This document shows positions 16,824 to 26,765 of a stretch of DNA of 64,000 bases, in pieces. Position 1 is the first letter of the stretch. Each line of letters begins with the position of its first letter. Source of the DNA: Tissierella creatinophila DSM 6911. GTDB taxonomy: Bacteria > Bacillota > Clostridia > Tissierellales > Tissierellaceae. The stretch lies in NCBI RefSeq assembly GCF_001940565.1, contig NZ_LTDM01000011.1, positions 159,773 through 223,772 of the forward strand, in the 5' to 3' direction. Under the pieces are notes generated by a model that was given only the letters and a program-made list of their open reading frames with translations, did no database searches and had not been told where the DNA came from. The position numbers and the translations under genes were made by a program.

Positions 16824-18848
16824 CTACTTAACTATCTTTCTATCCCAATGTCTATGTTTGGCTATTTCTTTAGCAATATTATCTAAGCTATCTTTATTTA
16901 AAACACCAGGTTCTTTCGTTTTCCAATTCTCCATCCAATTTATTGAATCTCCTAATGGAGCTATTGTTTTATAATGACTAAAAGCATCATTTAAAAAGTC
17001 AGTTGCCTTTTTCTTAAACATTGGATCGGGATTTTTATCAGACATGACAACTATACTATCATAAAGAACAGAATCCGGTGTATCCACTGCCCAATCAACC
17101 TTTAGCTTATTACCATCTGAAATCTTAGGCATAGATATTTCAGCGTCACATCCTTCTTTTTTTAATATATCTATTATGTTTTCTGCATCTTTTTCATAAG
17201 AAGAATCAGATAACAATATAAGAGCCTTTCTTCCTTTGGCTGTAAATTTTGTGTTCATTTGACTTAAAGCTGGTGAAATATATTCCGGTTTTTTTACATC
17301 AACATTTGGGACTTTGCAATCTAGCTTTTCTGCAACATGTTTAGCTAAATCTCTATCTATATTTGCTATCATATTAACTGTGTTTTGCCTTACTTCTTCT
17401 GATTCACATTTATTTAACTCAAAAGATATGGCATCTTTAATATGCTGTTTTTCTACTTCACTCATAGAGTTATAGAACATTATAGCCTGGCTAAAGTGAT
17501 CATCAAAGCTCTCACTTCTCTCTCTTGTCTTGTAGCCTTCTACCTTTTGAGCTAAATGTCTATAATCATGTTCATCATCTGACTCATGAGGATCGTTACC
17601 TTTTAAGAAGTTTTTATGATAACTTACTTGTCCAGTATTTATTGTCATCCTATGCATTCCATCCCTTTGATTGTTATATACAGGAGCTATAGGTCTATTT
17701 ATTGGTATCTCATTAAAGTTTGGTCCTCCAAGTCTAGATAATTGAGTATCTAGGTATGAAAATAACCTAGTTTGGAGTAGAGGATCATTTGTAAAATCTA
17801 TTCCCGGAATAATATGTCCTGGATGAAATGCCACTTGCTCAGTTTCTGCAAAAAAGTTATCAGGGTTTTTATTTAACTCTATCTTACCTATTATTGTAAT
17901 TGGAACCATTTCTTCAGGTATAAGTTTTGTAGGGTCAAGAAGATCTATTCCATACTTAAATTCATCTTTTTCAGGTATAAGTTGAACTCCAACTTCCCAC
18001 TTAGGATAATTCCCTTTTTCTATAGAATCCCATAAATCTCTTCTATGAAAATCTGGGTCTTTTCCTGATATCTTTTGAGCTTCATCCCACACTAGGGAGT
18101 GCGTTCCAAGAACTGGTTTAAAGTGATATTTTATAAAATGAGATTTCCCATCTTCGTTTATCCATCTAAATGTGTGCACTCCAAATCCTTCCATCATATT
18201 AGTAGATCTTGGTATTCCTCTATCTGACATAGCCCACATTAGCATATGAGCTGTTTCATGGTTTTGGGATATAAAGTCCCAAAAAGTGTCATGGGCAGAT
18301 GAGGCTTGGGGCATATCGTGATGAGGTTCCATTTTAACTGCATGTATAAAATCAGGAAATTTAATACCATCTTGAATAAAAAATACAGGCATGTTATTTC
18401 CAACTAAATCATAGTTACCCTCTTCTGTGTAAAACTTCATAGCAAAACCTCTTACATCTCTTACAGTATCTGATGATCCTTTGTTTCCTGCTACAGGAGA
18501 AAATCTCATAAAAAGGGGTGTCTCTTTTCCTTCTTCAGAAAATATTATAGCTTTTGTAAATTCTTTCATTGATTTGGTACAAGTAAAGGTTCCATGTGCT
18601 CCGTGTCCTCTTGCATGTACTACTCTCTCTGGGATCCTTTCATGATCAAAATGCATCATTTTTTCTCTGTAATGAAAATCTTCAAGTAAAGTTGGCCCCC
18701 TTCTTCCAGCCGTTAAAGATTTTTCATCTTCCGTTACTTTCATACCAGTGTTTGTAGTTAGTGTTTCACCTTCATCTCGAACTTTAAATTTTTCAAGCTG
18801 CTCTTGTTTCTTATCCATTTTAGGTTTATTATCCTTTTTATCTTTCAT
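16824..18848 (-). CDS. katE: Large-subunit (clade II) monofunctional catalase
   Basis: A 674-residue heme catalase, the length of the HPII/clade II type rather than the 480-residue small type. The distal His78 lies in Val-Val-His-Ala-Arg-Gly-His-Gly-Ala-His-Gly, the distal Asn151 in Val-Gly-Asn-Asn-Met-Pro-Val-Phe-Phe, and the proximal heme Tyr in Arg-Leu-Phe-Ser-Tyr-Leu-Asp-Thr-Gln. The last roughly 150 residues form the flavodoxin/DJ-1-like C-terminal domain found only in clade II. GGAGG precedes the ATG. It degrades H2O2 and is a notable investment for an anaerobe; it fits the PerR, peroxiredoxin and MsrAB genes here. Confidence 0.95.
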   Translation of the reverse strand: MKDKKDNKPKMDKKQEQLEKFKVRDEGETLTTNTGMKVTEDEKSLTAGRRGPTLLEDFHYREKMMHFDHERIPERVVHARGHGAHGTFTCTKSMKEFTKAIIFSEEGKETPLFMRFSPVAGNKGSSDTVRDVRGFAMKFYTEEGNYDLVGNNMPVFFIQDGIKFPDFIHAVKMEPHHDMPQASSAHDTFWDFISQNHETAHMLMWAMSDRGIPRSTNMMEGFGVHTFRWINEDGKSHFIKYHFKPVLGTHSLVWDEAQKISGKDPDFHRRDLWDSIEKGNYPKWEVGVQLIPEKDEFKYGIDLLDPTKLIPEEMVPITIIGKIELNKNPDNFFAETEQVAFHPGHIIPGIDFTNDPLLQTRLFSYLDTQLSRLGGPNFNEIPINRPIAPVYNNQRDGMHRMTINTGQVSYHKNFLKGNDPHESDDEHDYRHLAQKVEGYKTRERSESFDDHFSQAIMFYNSMSEVEKQHIKDAISFELNKCESEEVRQNTVNMIANIDRDLAKHVAEKLDCKVPNVDVKKPEYISPALSQMNTKFTAKGRKALILLSDSSYEKDAENIIDILKKEGCDAEISMPKISDGNKLKVDWAVDTPDSVLYDSIVVMSDKNPDPMFKKKATDFLNDAFSHYKTIAPLGDSINWMENWKTKEPGVLNKDSLDNIAKEIAKHRHWDRKIVK

Positions 18849-18966
18849 CTTTAGGCCTCCTATATTTTAAGATATATTCTTTAAATATTCAGTCGATATT
18901 TTAATACCCAAATAAAGGATTATTATTGAAATTTATAAAATTTTATCTATTTAAAAGATAATCATT

Positions 18967-19344
18967 TTATTCACTAAGAGTATTTATCCTAAAAGAAAAA
19001 TAATAATAGATAAACATTATTAAAAAAAGTATAAGAAGTCTTAAATACATATTGTTCATTAAAATAGCAGTTGTAATTAACATAATTGACACAGGTATAA
19101 CTATTAACAACTTTTTCCTTAGAGTCATAGATCTTGTTCTTTTAAATTCTTCTAGATGGTTTTTATAAATTTTTGTTGATATAAACCATTTATTAAACTT
19201 CGGAGATCCTTTAGCAAAGAAGAATGAAGCTAAAAGTAAAAAAGGAGTGGTAGGAAGTACAGGAAGAAATATCCCTATAAATCCTAATCCTAGAAAAACA
19301 AATGCTAATATAATATATATTATATTTAAAAATGATACTCTCAT
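18967..19344 (-). CDS. DUF454 (YbaN) family inner membrane protein
   Basis: A 125-residue protein. The Gly-Phe-Ile-Gly-Ile-Phe-Leu-Pro-Val-Leu-Pro-Thr-Thr-Pro-Phe-Leu-Leu-Leu stretch near residues 21-38, then Phe-Phe-Ala-Lys-Gly-Ser-Pro, are the DUF454 signature. Three to four membrane helices. Function is unknown in the family. AGGAGGAATT precedes the ATG. Confidence 0.85.
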   Translation of the reverse strand: MRVSFLNIIYIILAFVFLGLGFIGIFLPVLPTTPFLLLASFFFAKGSPKFNKWFISTKIYKNHLEEFKRTRSMTLRKKLLIVIPVSIMLITTAILMNNMYLRLLILFLIMFIYYYFSFRINTLSE

Positions 19345-19489
19345 AAGTAGAATTCCTCCTAAATTGATGTTTTGTGATTTATACTAGGCATTTGTATTAT
19401 TTTAGTAAATTTGGCACATTCTCTTTCTTTATTGAATATTATATATTCTATTTGACAAATATACAATCACAATTGAAGGAGGAATAGAG

Positions 19490-21496
19490 GTGAATTTTAG
19501 AAACAAATTAATTATTCCAATATCTTTTATTGTTTTTCTCTCGATGTCTATATTGGGAGTAATTATGTATTTTAATGTGGAATCTTCTTTTGAAAAACAG
19601 ATAATTGGAGAATCACAAAAACAGCTACAACTTGTAGAAATGATTATTGATAATCAGCTTGATCTAGAAAAAGATATAAAAAGAGAACTAGGATCATCTT
19701 ACTTGCCTGTTGCAAATAGCATAGCGTTATCTATAGATAAAGATCCTAATATTTTAAATAACGAGAATTTAAATGAACTCTCAAAACAACTTATGTTAGA
19801 TGAAATCAATGTTGTAAATGGAGATGGATTTATCACTCACTCTACAGTAGATAACTTTATAGGTTATGATATGGCAAGTAGTGAACAATCTAAATCTTTT
19901 TTAGAAGTAATAAGTGGCAACAAAAATACAATGATTCAAGATCCTAAAGTTAGAGGTTCAGATAGGATTCTCTATCAATATATTGCAGTAAGAAGAATAG
20001 ATGCACCTGGTCTTATTCAAATTGGATTGGATCCTAAAAAGGTAGAACAAATAGATGATCAACTTAAAATAGATAAATATATAAGAGATATGAAGTTTGG
20101 AAAAGATGGCTATGCTTTTATTTTAGAAAAGGGAAGCGGTAAGACTTTAGTTCATCCTAATGTCAACGTAGAGGGAACACGGGTAAAAGAAGACTTTATA
20201 GATTATATAGTTAAAAAGGAGAACGGATATCTAAGATATAGTTTTGAAGGTGTGGAGAAGATAGTTGTATTTAAAACTATAGGAAAAACCATAATAGCTA
20301 TAACCGAATCTCTTACTGATTTAAACGTTCTTAAAAAGTCAATCTTATATCTACTTATTATAGTTACCGTTATTTGTTTAGCGATATCTATAAGTTCTCT
20401 CTATATAATAGTTACAAAGTTTGCCTTAAACCCTATAAAACGTGTCATGGAAGCTGTAGGAGAAATGGAAAAGGGAAACTTAACTGTTCAAATTCCAGAA
20501 AAATCTAAGGATGAATTTGGAGATTTGGCAAGAAGCTTTAATAGTATGATAGTAAATATAAGAAATTTAGTATTTAACATCATAAATTTATCCAATACTT
20601 TAGACCATTCTTCTTCTACTATGAACGACAATGCACGAGGCATAGGTGCAGCAAGTGAGGAAGTTGCTAAGAGTATTGGTGAGATAGCTGAAGGCTCAAG
20701 TAGTCAAGCCCAAGATGCAAATAACGCTCTACAACTTACCAATCTTTTATCTTCAAAAGTAAAAACTATGACAAATACTTTAACTAGTGTAATGACAAGT
20801 TCTGGTGAAATGAATCAAAAAAGTGAAGATGGACTTAAAACTTTAGTAGAACTTAAAGAAAAGCTAGATGAAAATGAAACTGCATCTAGTAAAGTATCCC
20901 AAAGCGTCTCAGATCTTTCTGATAAGTCTACAATGATAGAATCTATATTAAAGACTATACAAAACATATCAGAGCAAATAAATCTTCTTTCCCTAAACGC
21001 TACGATAGAGGCTGCTCGTGCAGGAGAACACGGTCGTGGATTTGCTGTAGTTGCCGATGAGATAAGAAGACTATCTGAAGATACCAATAATTCTACAGGA
21101 GAAATACAAAATATAATAGAAGAAATACAGTCAGTTATAGGAGATACATCAATAAATGCAAATTTAACAAGTAAATCTATAGAAAATGCGAGTATCACTT
21201 TAGCTAAAACTGAAGATGTTTTTTATGATTTAAAAAGTTCTGTAGAAAACTCCATTTCTAGAATAAATGAATTAAATGATGATCTTATAGAGGTAAGTAA
21301 GACCAAGGAAAACACCTTAGTTTCCATTGAAAACATATCTTCTATCACACAAGAGTCTTCAGCTGCAACTGAACAAATTAGCGCCTCTACTGAAGAACAA
21401 ACGGCTGCTATAGAAGAAGTTGTAGGGAGTATAGAAGACTTAAATAGGATGTCAAAGGAGTTAACTAGTCTTATAGGTCAATTTAAAGTAGAATAA
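19490..21496 (+). CDS. Membrane methyl-accepting chemotaxis protein with Cache-type sensor
   Basis: A 668-residue chemoreceptor. One membrane helix is at residues 7-28 and a second near 285-310. The extracellular part between them has the pattern of a Cache domain: Gly-Lys-Asp-Gly-Tyr-Ala-Phe-Ile-Leu near residue 203 and His-Pro-Asn. A HAMP domain follows (Asn-Pro-Ile-Lys-Arg-Val-Met), then a long signalling hairpin with the tip [16 protein letters not shown]. The GTG start at 19490 lies after GGAGG. Cache domains usually bind small metabolites such as amino acids; the ligand is not known. Confidence 0.93.
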   Translation: MNFRNKLIIPISFIVFLSMSILGVIMYFNVESSFEKQIIGESQKQLQLVEMIIDNQLDLEKDIKRELGSSYLPVANSIALSIDKDPNILNNENLNELSKQLMLDEINVVNGDGFITHSTVDNFIGYDMASSEQSKSFLEVISGNKNTMIQDPKVRGSDRILYQYIAVRRIDAPGLIQIGLDPKKVEQIDDQLKIDKYIRDMKFGKDGYAFILEKGSGKTLVHPNVNVEGTRVKEDFIDYIVKKENGYLRYSFEGVEKIVVFKTIGKTIIAITESLTDLNVLKKSILYLLIIVTVICLAISISSLYIIVTKFALNPIKRVMEAVGEMEKGNLTVQIPEKSKDEFGDLARSFNSMIVNIRNLVFNIINLSNTLDHSSSTMNDNARGIGAASEEVAKSIGEIAEGSSSQAQDANNALQLTNLLSSKVKTMTNTLTSVMTSSGEMNQKSEDGLKTLVELKEKLDENETASSKVSQSVSDLSDKSTMIESILKTIQNISEQINLLSLNATIEAARAGEHGRGFAVVADEIRRLSEDTNNSTGEIQNIIEEIQSVIGDTSINANLTSKSIENASITLAKTEDVFYDLKSSVENSISRINELNDDLIEVSKTKENTLVSIENISSITQESSAATEQISASTEEQTAAIEEVVGSIEDLNRMSKELTSLIGQFKVE

Positions 21497-21522
21497 AAAG
21501 GTGTGTCTAGACACACCTTTTT
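21495..21522. terminator. Bidirectional terminator
   Basis: A perfect 28-bp palindrome, AAAAAGGTGTGTCT followed by its complement, between the converging chemoreceptor and flavodoxin genes. Confidence 0.9.
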
Positions 21523-22006
21523 ATTTATTTTCTAAGCTCTTAGCCCACTCTAATACTCCAGCCTTTACCCCTTCAAACTCATTTTTAACATTGACTAGTC
21601 CATATGAAGATAGAAGTTTATTGTTTATTTTTACTGAATCTTTTATCTTACTCTCAGCTTTTCCAGGCCCACCAAGACTAGTATAAAAGAAAGCTATATT
21701 TTTATCTTTTAATATACCAGTTTCCAAAAGAGTTCTAATAGCTGGAGTAAAACTCCCAGCCCAAATAGGACTACCAATGAAAATAGTATCATATTCATCT
21801 AGGTTTGATTTAATAGAATGGAGATGGGGTTTCTTTTTCATGATAACCTCCCCACTACCAAGTAAGTATTTACTAAATCCTTTGGATTTTAAGTCTTTTA
21901 TAGGTTTTATCTCTTCACATGGAATGTTCAATTCTTTTGATAGATATTGTGCGACCATCTTAGTACTTCCTTCGAATGAGTAAAAGAGAATTATTTGTTT
22001 TGACAT
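21521..22006 (-). CDS. Flavodoxin family protein
   Basis: A 161-residue flavodoxin-like fold. The FMN phosphate loop is Phe-Tyr-Ser-Phe-Glu-Gly-Ser-Thr-Lys near residues 8-16. The Ile-Gly-Ser-Pro-Ile-Trp-Ala-Gly stretch near 77 is the flavin-ring loop, and the Thr-Ser-Leu-Gly-Gly-Pro-Gly segment the second loop. Likely a small electron carrier or FMN-dependent reductase. It is single, with its own ribosome site (AAGGAG). Confidence 0.88.
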   Translation of the reverse strand: MSKQIILFYSFEGSTKMVAQYLSKELNIPCEEIKPIKDLKSKGFSKYLLGSGEVIMKKKPHLHSIKSNLDEYDTIFIGSPIWAGSFTPAIRTLLETGILKDKNIAFFYTSLGGPGKAESKIKDSVKINNKLLSSYGLVNVKNEFEGVKAGVLEWAKSLENK

Positions 22007-22114
22007 GGTTTCATCTCCTTTTATTTAATCTGATTAGTATGTTTTTGTTTAAAATTCATCTTCGCTGGCATCTTTTAATAACTCTTTTAATGTTATTTAT
22101 ATTTAACTTTTTAT

Positions 22115-23362
22115 TTATATTTTGCTTTCTAAATAATCACTTGAAATTATATATCTTATAGGCTTATCTTTTATTTTTTTAATTATACCCTTTTCTTCTA
22201 CAGTTTTAAGTTTTTTTCTTATAGTAGCTGCTGTATATCCAACATTTACTTCGAAGTCTTTAATACTTAGCCCTTTTTGTTTATCATTTGTAAAATAAAG
22301 CTCTTGTGCAAGAATAAAAACCATATTTATTTCATCATTATCAACTAATCTCTCATCATTATTTATTTTTTCAAAAGCCATATCTAACAACTCTATTTTC
22401 TCATTTAAGTCCAGCAATAACATTTCTTGTCCTTCTATTATAAGTCCTAAAAATGTATCTACAAAGAAATTCATTTCTCCTCTAGATACTATTTTATTTG
22501 TAATATCAAAGGCTTCTAGATATTTTTTTCTTCCCATATTACATCCTCTAGATAGTGACATCGCCGTTAATAGAGAGTATTCTTCCTCTAAATAGATACT
22601 ACTTATAAATCTACTTGTTCTTCCATTTCCATCATAATATGGATGCAAATATCCAAAATAATAATGTGCTATGGCTATTTTTATAAGATGATGACATTTT
22701 TCATTATCTATATCCATAAAGGCAATTAGCTCTTTAATTTTTTCTATTATAAGCTCTTCTGTCTTTTCTCCTGAAGTTAAGCCTCTATGTATTTCTTTAA
22801 GTCCTTTTCTTACATAGGTTATATCTTTTCTAAATAGTTCCCCATCTGGCAAGTCATTCTTTGATACAGCTCCAGATGTTATTTCATCATAAATTTTTCT
22901 ATAATCTTTAACTTTTTCTGGTCTTTTTAAATCTCCCATAATTAATTTAAGATAAGAGTTAATAACACTCCCAAATCTTAAATTAGACTTTTTGTTTTTC
23001 TCAGACATTATAGTCCTGGTAGTTTCTACTATTTCTTCACGCGTACTCTTTACACCTTCTAATTCATTGGTACTATATAATTCTTCACTTATAATTATAT
23101 CCGCAAGAAATCTTTGCTTTGCAACTTCAGGAAGTATTAGATAACTTTCTTCGAGTATATTATCGTTTTTGGTTAATTTACTTATCAAATTCATAGTTAA
23201 ATTAGTAGGGACATAAAATAATTCAAATATGTCATCTTGATTTATAGGTTTTATTTCTAATCCTGTCTTTATAGTACTCTCATAATTATATCTATTTGTT
23301 GATATCTCTTTACGTTCTTCTATTCCTTTTATATTATAAAACATTTTATGAAAATATTTCAT
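22115..23362 (-). CDS. Fic family AMPylase-like protein with winged-helix tail
   Basis: A 415-residue Fic protein. The catalytic motif His-Pro-Tyr-Tyr-Asp-Gly-Asn-Gly-Arg-Thr-Ser-Arg starts at about His240, fitting HPFxDGNGRxxR. An inhibitory helix motif Thr-Asn-Glu-Leu-Glu-Gly at about 98-103 fits the (S/T)xxxE(G/N) of class II Fic proteins, whose N-terminal helix blocks the active site. The C-terminal 60 residues look like a winged helix (Gly-Tyr-Thr-Ala-Ala-Thr-Ile-Arg-Lys-Lys-Leu), suggesting a DNA-binding element. The ATG at 23362 has GAGGTG upstream. It may transfer AMP to a target protein; no antitoxin gene is adjacent, as expected for class II. Confidence 0.9.
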   Translation of the reverse strand: MKYFHKMFYNIKGIEERKEISTNRYNYESTIKTGLEIKPINQDDIFELFYVPTNLTMNLISKLTKNDNILEESYLILPEVAKQRFLADIIISEELYSTNELEGVKSTREEIVETTRTIMSEKNKKSNLRFGSVINSYLKLIMGDLKRPEKVKDYRKIYDEITSGAVSKNDLPDGELFRKDITYVRKGLKEIHRGLTSGEKTEELIIEKIKELIAFMDIDNEKCHHLIKIAIAHYYFGYLHPYYDGNGRTSRFISSIYLEEEYSLLTAMSLSRGCNMGRKKYLEAFDITNKIVSRGEMNFFVDTFLGLIIEGQEMLLLDLNEKIELLDMAFEKINNDERLVDNDEINMVFILAQELYFTNDKQKGLSIKDFEVNVGYTAATIRKKLKTVEEKGIIKKIKDKPIRYIISSDYLESKI

Positions 23363-23504
23363 TTTAACACCTCTTTTATATATATTATCCATTATATCCT
23401 ATAAATACATAATACAAACAGTAAACTTAATTGTTTTTATCATTTATAAATTTATATTGTATGCTTATATGCTAATAATCCTTATTTATATAACATATCT
23501 ATTT

Positions 23505-23546
23505 AAAAAGCCAATAGATTAATAAAAATTAATTTATTGGCTTTTT
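23505..23546 (-). terminator. Terminator after the DUF4825/Ig-like locus
   Basis: AAAAAGCCAATA-x-ATTAAT pairs with ATTAAT-x-TATTGGCTTTTT around an AAA loop, ending in a T-run. It follows the stop at 23575. Confidence 0.88.
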
Positions 23547-23574
23547 AATAATGTTTTATATTTTATAACTTTGA

Positions 23575-23913
23575 TTACTCAATCTCAAATTCTGCTGCTA
23601 AATAGTATGTTTTATAATCTCCACTATCTTCCAGATTCGATATGTCTTTTATGATACGATATTCACCTGGCTCAAGTTCTCCATAAAGCCATTGCCAGTC
23701 AACTTTAAATTCTCTTTCTTCTCCAGGTGGTAGTTCATATCCAATATCTTTAAATCCATATTCACCATCTATTACTATTGGATACTCATACCATATTCCA
23801 TCTATCTTTTTTTCTAAAATAAAACTTTCTCCATATATAACTTCATTATAGGATTTACTTAAAAAAAGTAAAGTTAATCCTTTTGGATTGACTGAGTGTT
23901 CTTTTGTAGACAT
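23575..23913 (-). pseudogene. Ig-like domain segment cut off from the upstream lipoprotein by one stop codon
   Basis: An open stretch of 112 codons resembling a bacterial immunoglobulin-like domain: Tyr-Gly-Glu-Ser-Phe-Ile-Leu-Glu-Lys-Lys, then Ile-Trp-Tyr-Glu-Tyr-Pro, Leu-Pro-Pro-Gly-Glu-Glu and Leu-Glu-Pro-Gly-Glu-Tyr-Arg. It has no signal peptide and no ribosome site before its first ATG at 23913. The same reading frame continues upstream without a stop for 23 codons to the TAA that ends the lipoprotein gene at 23983-23985. So the two were probably one gene. Remaining option: a separately translated small protein, judged unlikely. Confidence 0.65.
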
Positions 23914-23982
23914 AATAATTCGGTCAAGATTATTAACCTTTTCATGTTTTGTAGGTTTTAACTTAGTTTTGTCCCTAGGATC

Positions 23983-24528
23983 TTATGGTATAAGCACTTT
24001 GTCTTTTCTAATATATTCTTCATAAAACTCTACTAACTCTTTAAACTTCCCCTTACTCTTTCCAAGTTCTTTTGTAGTCATTCCTATAACAGATGTAGTA
24101 AAACTATCTATATAGTTTCTATCTACTGGAAGAATTCCTTCTGCATTACTGTTTACAGGCACATAAACTATTTCATCTAAATTATCTATTAGTGAAAATA
24201 GTATAGCACTTTGACTTGTAATCTTATCGGTAGTTAAATCCTCTTTTTGTGATAGTTCAAAATTTAATATTAATGAATAGGGTTTCTCATCTGATGATAT
24301 TTTCATTGACTTATATTCATAACCTTTTTCAAACTTTAAGTTTGATATTATATTTCCTACTTTAGAATTATCCCCCACATATTCTGTTTTGTTTTTATAT
24401 AGTTTGTCAATTAAGTTTTCTTCTTTCTCAATGTCGCATCCTATTAAAAAACTAGTCCCTAAGATGGATACTATTAAAAATAAAATTAAAGACTTAGAAG
24501 ATATTTTATCAACTTTTTTCTTAATCAT
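23983..24528 (-). CDS. DUF4825-like lipoprotein, N-terminal part of an interrupted gene
   Basis: A 181-residue exported lipoprotein. A signal peptide ends in a lipobox (Leu-Ile-Gly-Cys, Cys at residue 31). The following Lys-Thr-Glu-Tyr-Val-Gly-Asp-Asn-Ser-Lys-Val-Gly-Asn-Ile-Ile segment is characteristic of DUF4825. GGAGGT precedes the ATG. The function of the domain is unknown. A TAA at 23983-23985 ends it, but the frame stays open on the far side for 135 more codons and encodes an Ig-like domain, so this is probably a truncated product of a longer ancestral lipoprotein, or the codon is read through. Confidence 0.75.
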   Translation of the reverse strand: MIKKKVDKISSKSLILFLIVSILGTSFLIGCDIEKEENLIDKLYKNKTEYVGDNSKVGNIISNLKFEKGYEYKSMKISSDEKPYSLILNFELSQKEDLTTDKITSQSAILFSLIDNLDEIVYVPVNSNAEGILPVDRNYIDSFTTSVIGMTTKELGKSKGKFKELVEFYEEYIRKDKVLIP

Positions 24529-24616
24529 CTTTATACCTCCATTAAGATTTTTTCTCCCTCTTTAAATCTATATTATCATAAATATGATTTGTTTTCTCTT
24601 TAATATATCACTGACT

Positions 24617-25357
24617 TTATATATTTTTCTCGGTCAAATATTTCCAATATCTCATTGGCATATTTCTCTTTTGAAGTTTTGGGTTTGTCTTTGTTTGAAT
24701 TGATATAGCTTTAAAGTAAGTTCTCCAAAGATCTTCATAGATTTCCTCACTATCTTTTACTAAGAATGGGTCTAGTCTTTCTATATCTTTTACTATCCAT
24801 TCCTTTTTATTGTAAAAAACTCCTATCTCTCTTTTGGTGTCGTGAATTATAAAATTTTCCCCTTTTAACCTTTCTTTAAAATGAGGAGCTACCAGAGCTA
24901 TTATATTGTGATCTGGTTCTACTCTAGCGTAGAGAATTTCCTCTTTTATCTTTTTAAATCTTAAAATCCCAGTTATTCTATGTCTTTCTTTTCCTACCAG
25001 TCTTGATATCTTATCCATGTTTAAAACATCTTCATTTGCTAGATTTAAATCTACATCTGAACCTATCTTAAACCCTACTTGAAGATATCTAAGTATTATC
25101 ATACCAGAGTCAGGAAGCTCAGAGAGATATGCATAAAAAACTCTTCTAAGGCTTTCCGGGGATATCTTGTTTTCTATAGCGCTATAAACTTTTCTTGCTT
25201 TTTCTGAATCAGTTTTTATGTATCCCTTTTCTACCAAAAAGTTTTCCCTAAAGTCTTCTTCTCTAATTATATCTGTTGGCTTTTCTTTAGCATAAAATGC
25301 TTCATAGATAGAAGTCAAAAGTCCATCAAAGCTTCCATCATATATATAGGAAATCAC
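24617..25357 (-). CDS. DNA-metabolism protein of the TIGR03915 (DUF4130) type
   Basis: A 246-residue protein, partner of the radical SAM gene upstream. The Ser-Tyr-Ile-Tyr-Asp-Gly-Ser-Phe-Asp-Gly-Leu-Leu start and the DPFLV, Leu-Trp-Arg-Thr-Tyr-Phe and Asn-Pro-Lys-Leu-Gln-Lys-Arg-x-Met-Pro-x-Arg-Tyr-Trp-Lys-Tyr-Leu ending are typical of the family, which in other bacteria is fused to a uracil-DNA glycosylase-like domain. The start is the GTG at 25357, which shares its G with the TAG stop of the previous gene (TAGTG) and has AGGGGGCGAG upstream. The pair probably acts in DNA repair or base modification, as inferred from the fusion data. Confidence 0.85.
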   Translation of the reverse strand: MISYIYDGSFDGLLTSIYEAFYAKEKPTDIIREEDFRENFLVEKGYIKTDSEKARKVYSAIENKISPESLRRVFYAYLSELPDSGMIILRYLQVGFKIGSDVDLNLANEDVLNMDKISRLVGKERHRITGILRFKKIKEEILYARVEPDHNIIALVAPHFKERLKGENFIIHDTKREIGVFYNKKEWIVKDIERLDPFLVKDSEEIYEDLWRTYFKAISIQTKTNPKLQKRNMPMRYWKYLTEKNI

Positions 25358-26643
25358 TAAATCTCGCCCCCTATCTCCATCCATTTATCTTCAAAGCTAA
25401 CATTATCAAACATTGAAATTTGTCTTGTATCTTTTCCATTTTTATAAGGAGTTATTATTTGACTTCTTATTATCTCTGGATTTATATCGTTAAATCCAAA
25501 GTACTTTCCTTTACAGGTTATAAAGTGCTGCGCTCTTTTTAATACTATTCCCAGTTTTTTTAAATCAAAAAAGTCTAGAGTGGTAAAGTTTCTAGCGGAT
25601 ATTATCCGCTTTGCAGATCTTACCCCTATTCCAGGTACTCTTAGGAGAGTTTTGTAATCTGCTTTATTTATTTCTACTGGGAAGAGGTGGATGTTTCTAA
25701 GTGCCCAGTTGCATTTAGGGTCTAGTTCTAGGTCAAAATTAGGATTTCTTTCATCTAGTAATTCTTTAGCTTCAAAGTTATAAAATCTAAGCAACCAATC
25801 TGCTTGATATATTCTATTTTCTCGAACTAATGGAGGTGAATTTATAACTGGAAGTTTGGGGTTTGTAGAAACTGGTATAAATGCTGAATAATATACCCTC
25901 TTTAAGTTGAGAGTTTTATATAGACTCTCTGATAAGTTTAGTATATTTAAATCATTATCCTCTGTTGCACCCACTATCATTTGAGTTGTCTGTCCTGCTG
26001 GGACAAAGTTTGGAGTGGCTTTGAAAATCTTTTTATCTTCTTTAGTTTGTAATATATTATTATGGATAAAGCCCATTGGTTTTAATATATCTTTTTTTGT
26101 CTTTTTAGGAGCAAGTAGTTTTAGTCCATTTTCAGAAGGCAGTTCTATGTTTACGCTCATTCTATCTACATATCTGCCTACTTCTTCTACTAGGAGATCA
26201 TCAGCACCAGGTATAGTTTTAGTATGGATATAACCGTTAAAGTTTTCTTTTTCTCTAAGTGTCTTTACAACTTTTAAAATAAGTTCCATTGTATAATCTG
26301 GACTCTTAAATACGGCAGAACTTAAAAAAAGTCCCTCTATATAGTTTCTCTTATAGAAGTTTATAGTTAAGTCTACTACCTCTTCTGGTGTAAATATAGC
26401 TCTTGGAAGATCATTTGAGCTTCTATTTACACAATATACGCAGTCATAAACACAATAGTTGGTAAGTAGGATTTTCAAAAGTGATATACATCTTCCATCA
26501 TCTGACCAACTATGACATATTCCAGCTGTACTTGTATTTCCAAGTCCATCTTTCTTATTTTTCCTATTGCTTCCACTTGAAGAACAAGATACATCATACT
26601 TTGCAGCATCAGATAGTATCTCAAGTTTTTTAAGTTTATCCAT
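25357..26643 (-). CDS. Putative DNA modification/repair radical SAM protein (TIGR03916 type)
   Basis: A 428-residue radical SAM enzyme. The cluster motif is Cys64-x3-Cys68-x2-Cys71 (Cys-Val-Tyr-Asp-Cys-Val-Tyr-Cys). The C-terminal quarter has a helix-hairpin-helix motif (Leu-Arg-Val-Pro-Gly-Ile-Gly-Val-Arg-Ser-Ala) usual in DNA-binding proteins. This architecture together with the DUF4130 neighbour defines a widespread but uncharacterised two-gene DNA repair or modification system. The stop overlaps the start of the partner, so they are translationally coupled. Confidence 0.9.
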   Translation of the reverse strand: MDKLKKLEILSDAAKYDVSCSSSGSNRKNKKDGLGNTSTAGICHSWSDDGRCISLLKILLTNYCVYDCVYCVNRSSNDLPRAIFTPEEVVDLTINFYKRNYIEGLFLSSAVFKSPDYTMELILKVVKTLREKENFNGYIHTKTIPGADDLLVEEVGRYVDRMSVNIELPSENGLKLLAPKKTKKDILKPMGFIHNNILQTKEDKKIFKATPNFVPAGQTTQMIVGATEDNDLNILNLSESLYKTLNLKRVYYSAFIPVSTNPKLPVINSPPLVRENRIYQADWLLRFYNFEAKELLDERNPNFDLELDPKCNWALRNIHLFPVEINKADYKTLLRVPGIGVRSAKRIISARNFTTLDFFDLKKLGIVLKRAQHFITCKGKYFGFNDINPEIIRSQIITPYKNGKDTRQISMFDNVSFEDKWMEIGGEI

Positions 26644-26765
26644 CTTTTCAACCCCTTATGCCTTTTAGAAAATTATACCATAAAGACCCTATTAATTCAA
26701 ACATACGTTTTATTGTTATTGATTGTTTTTAAAATTTATTTTAACTTTAAAGTAATTTTTTGTAA

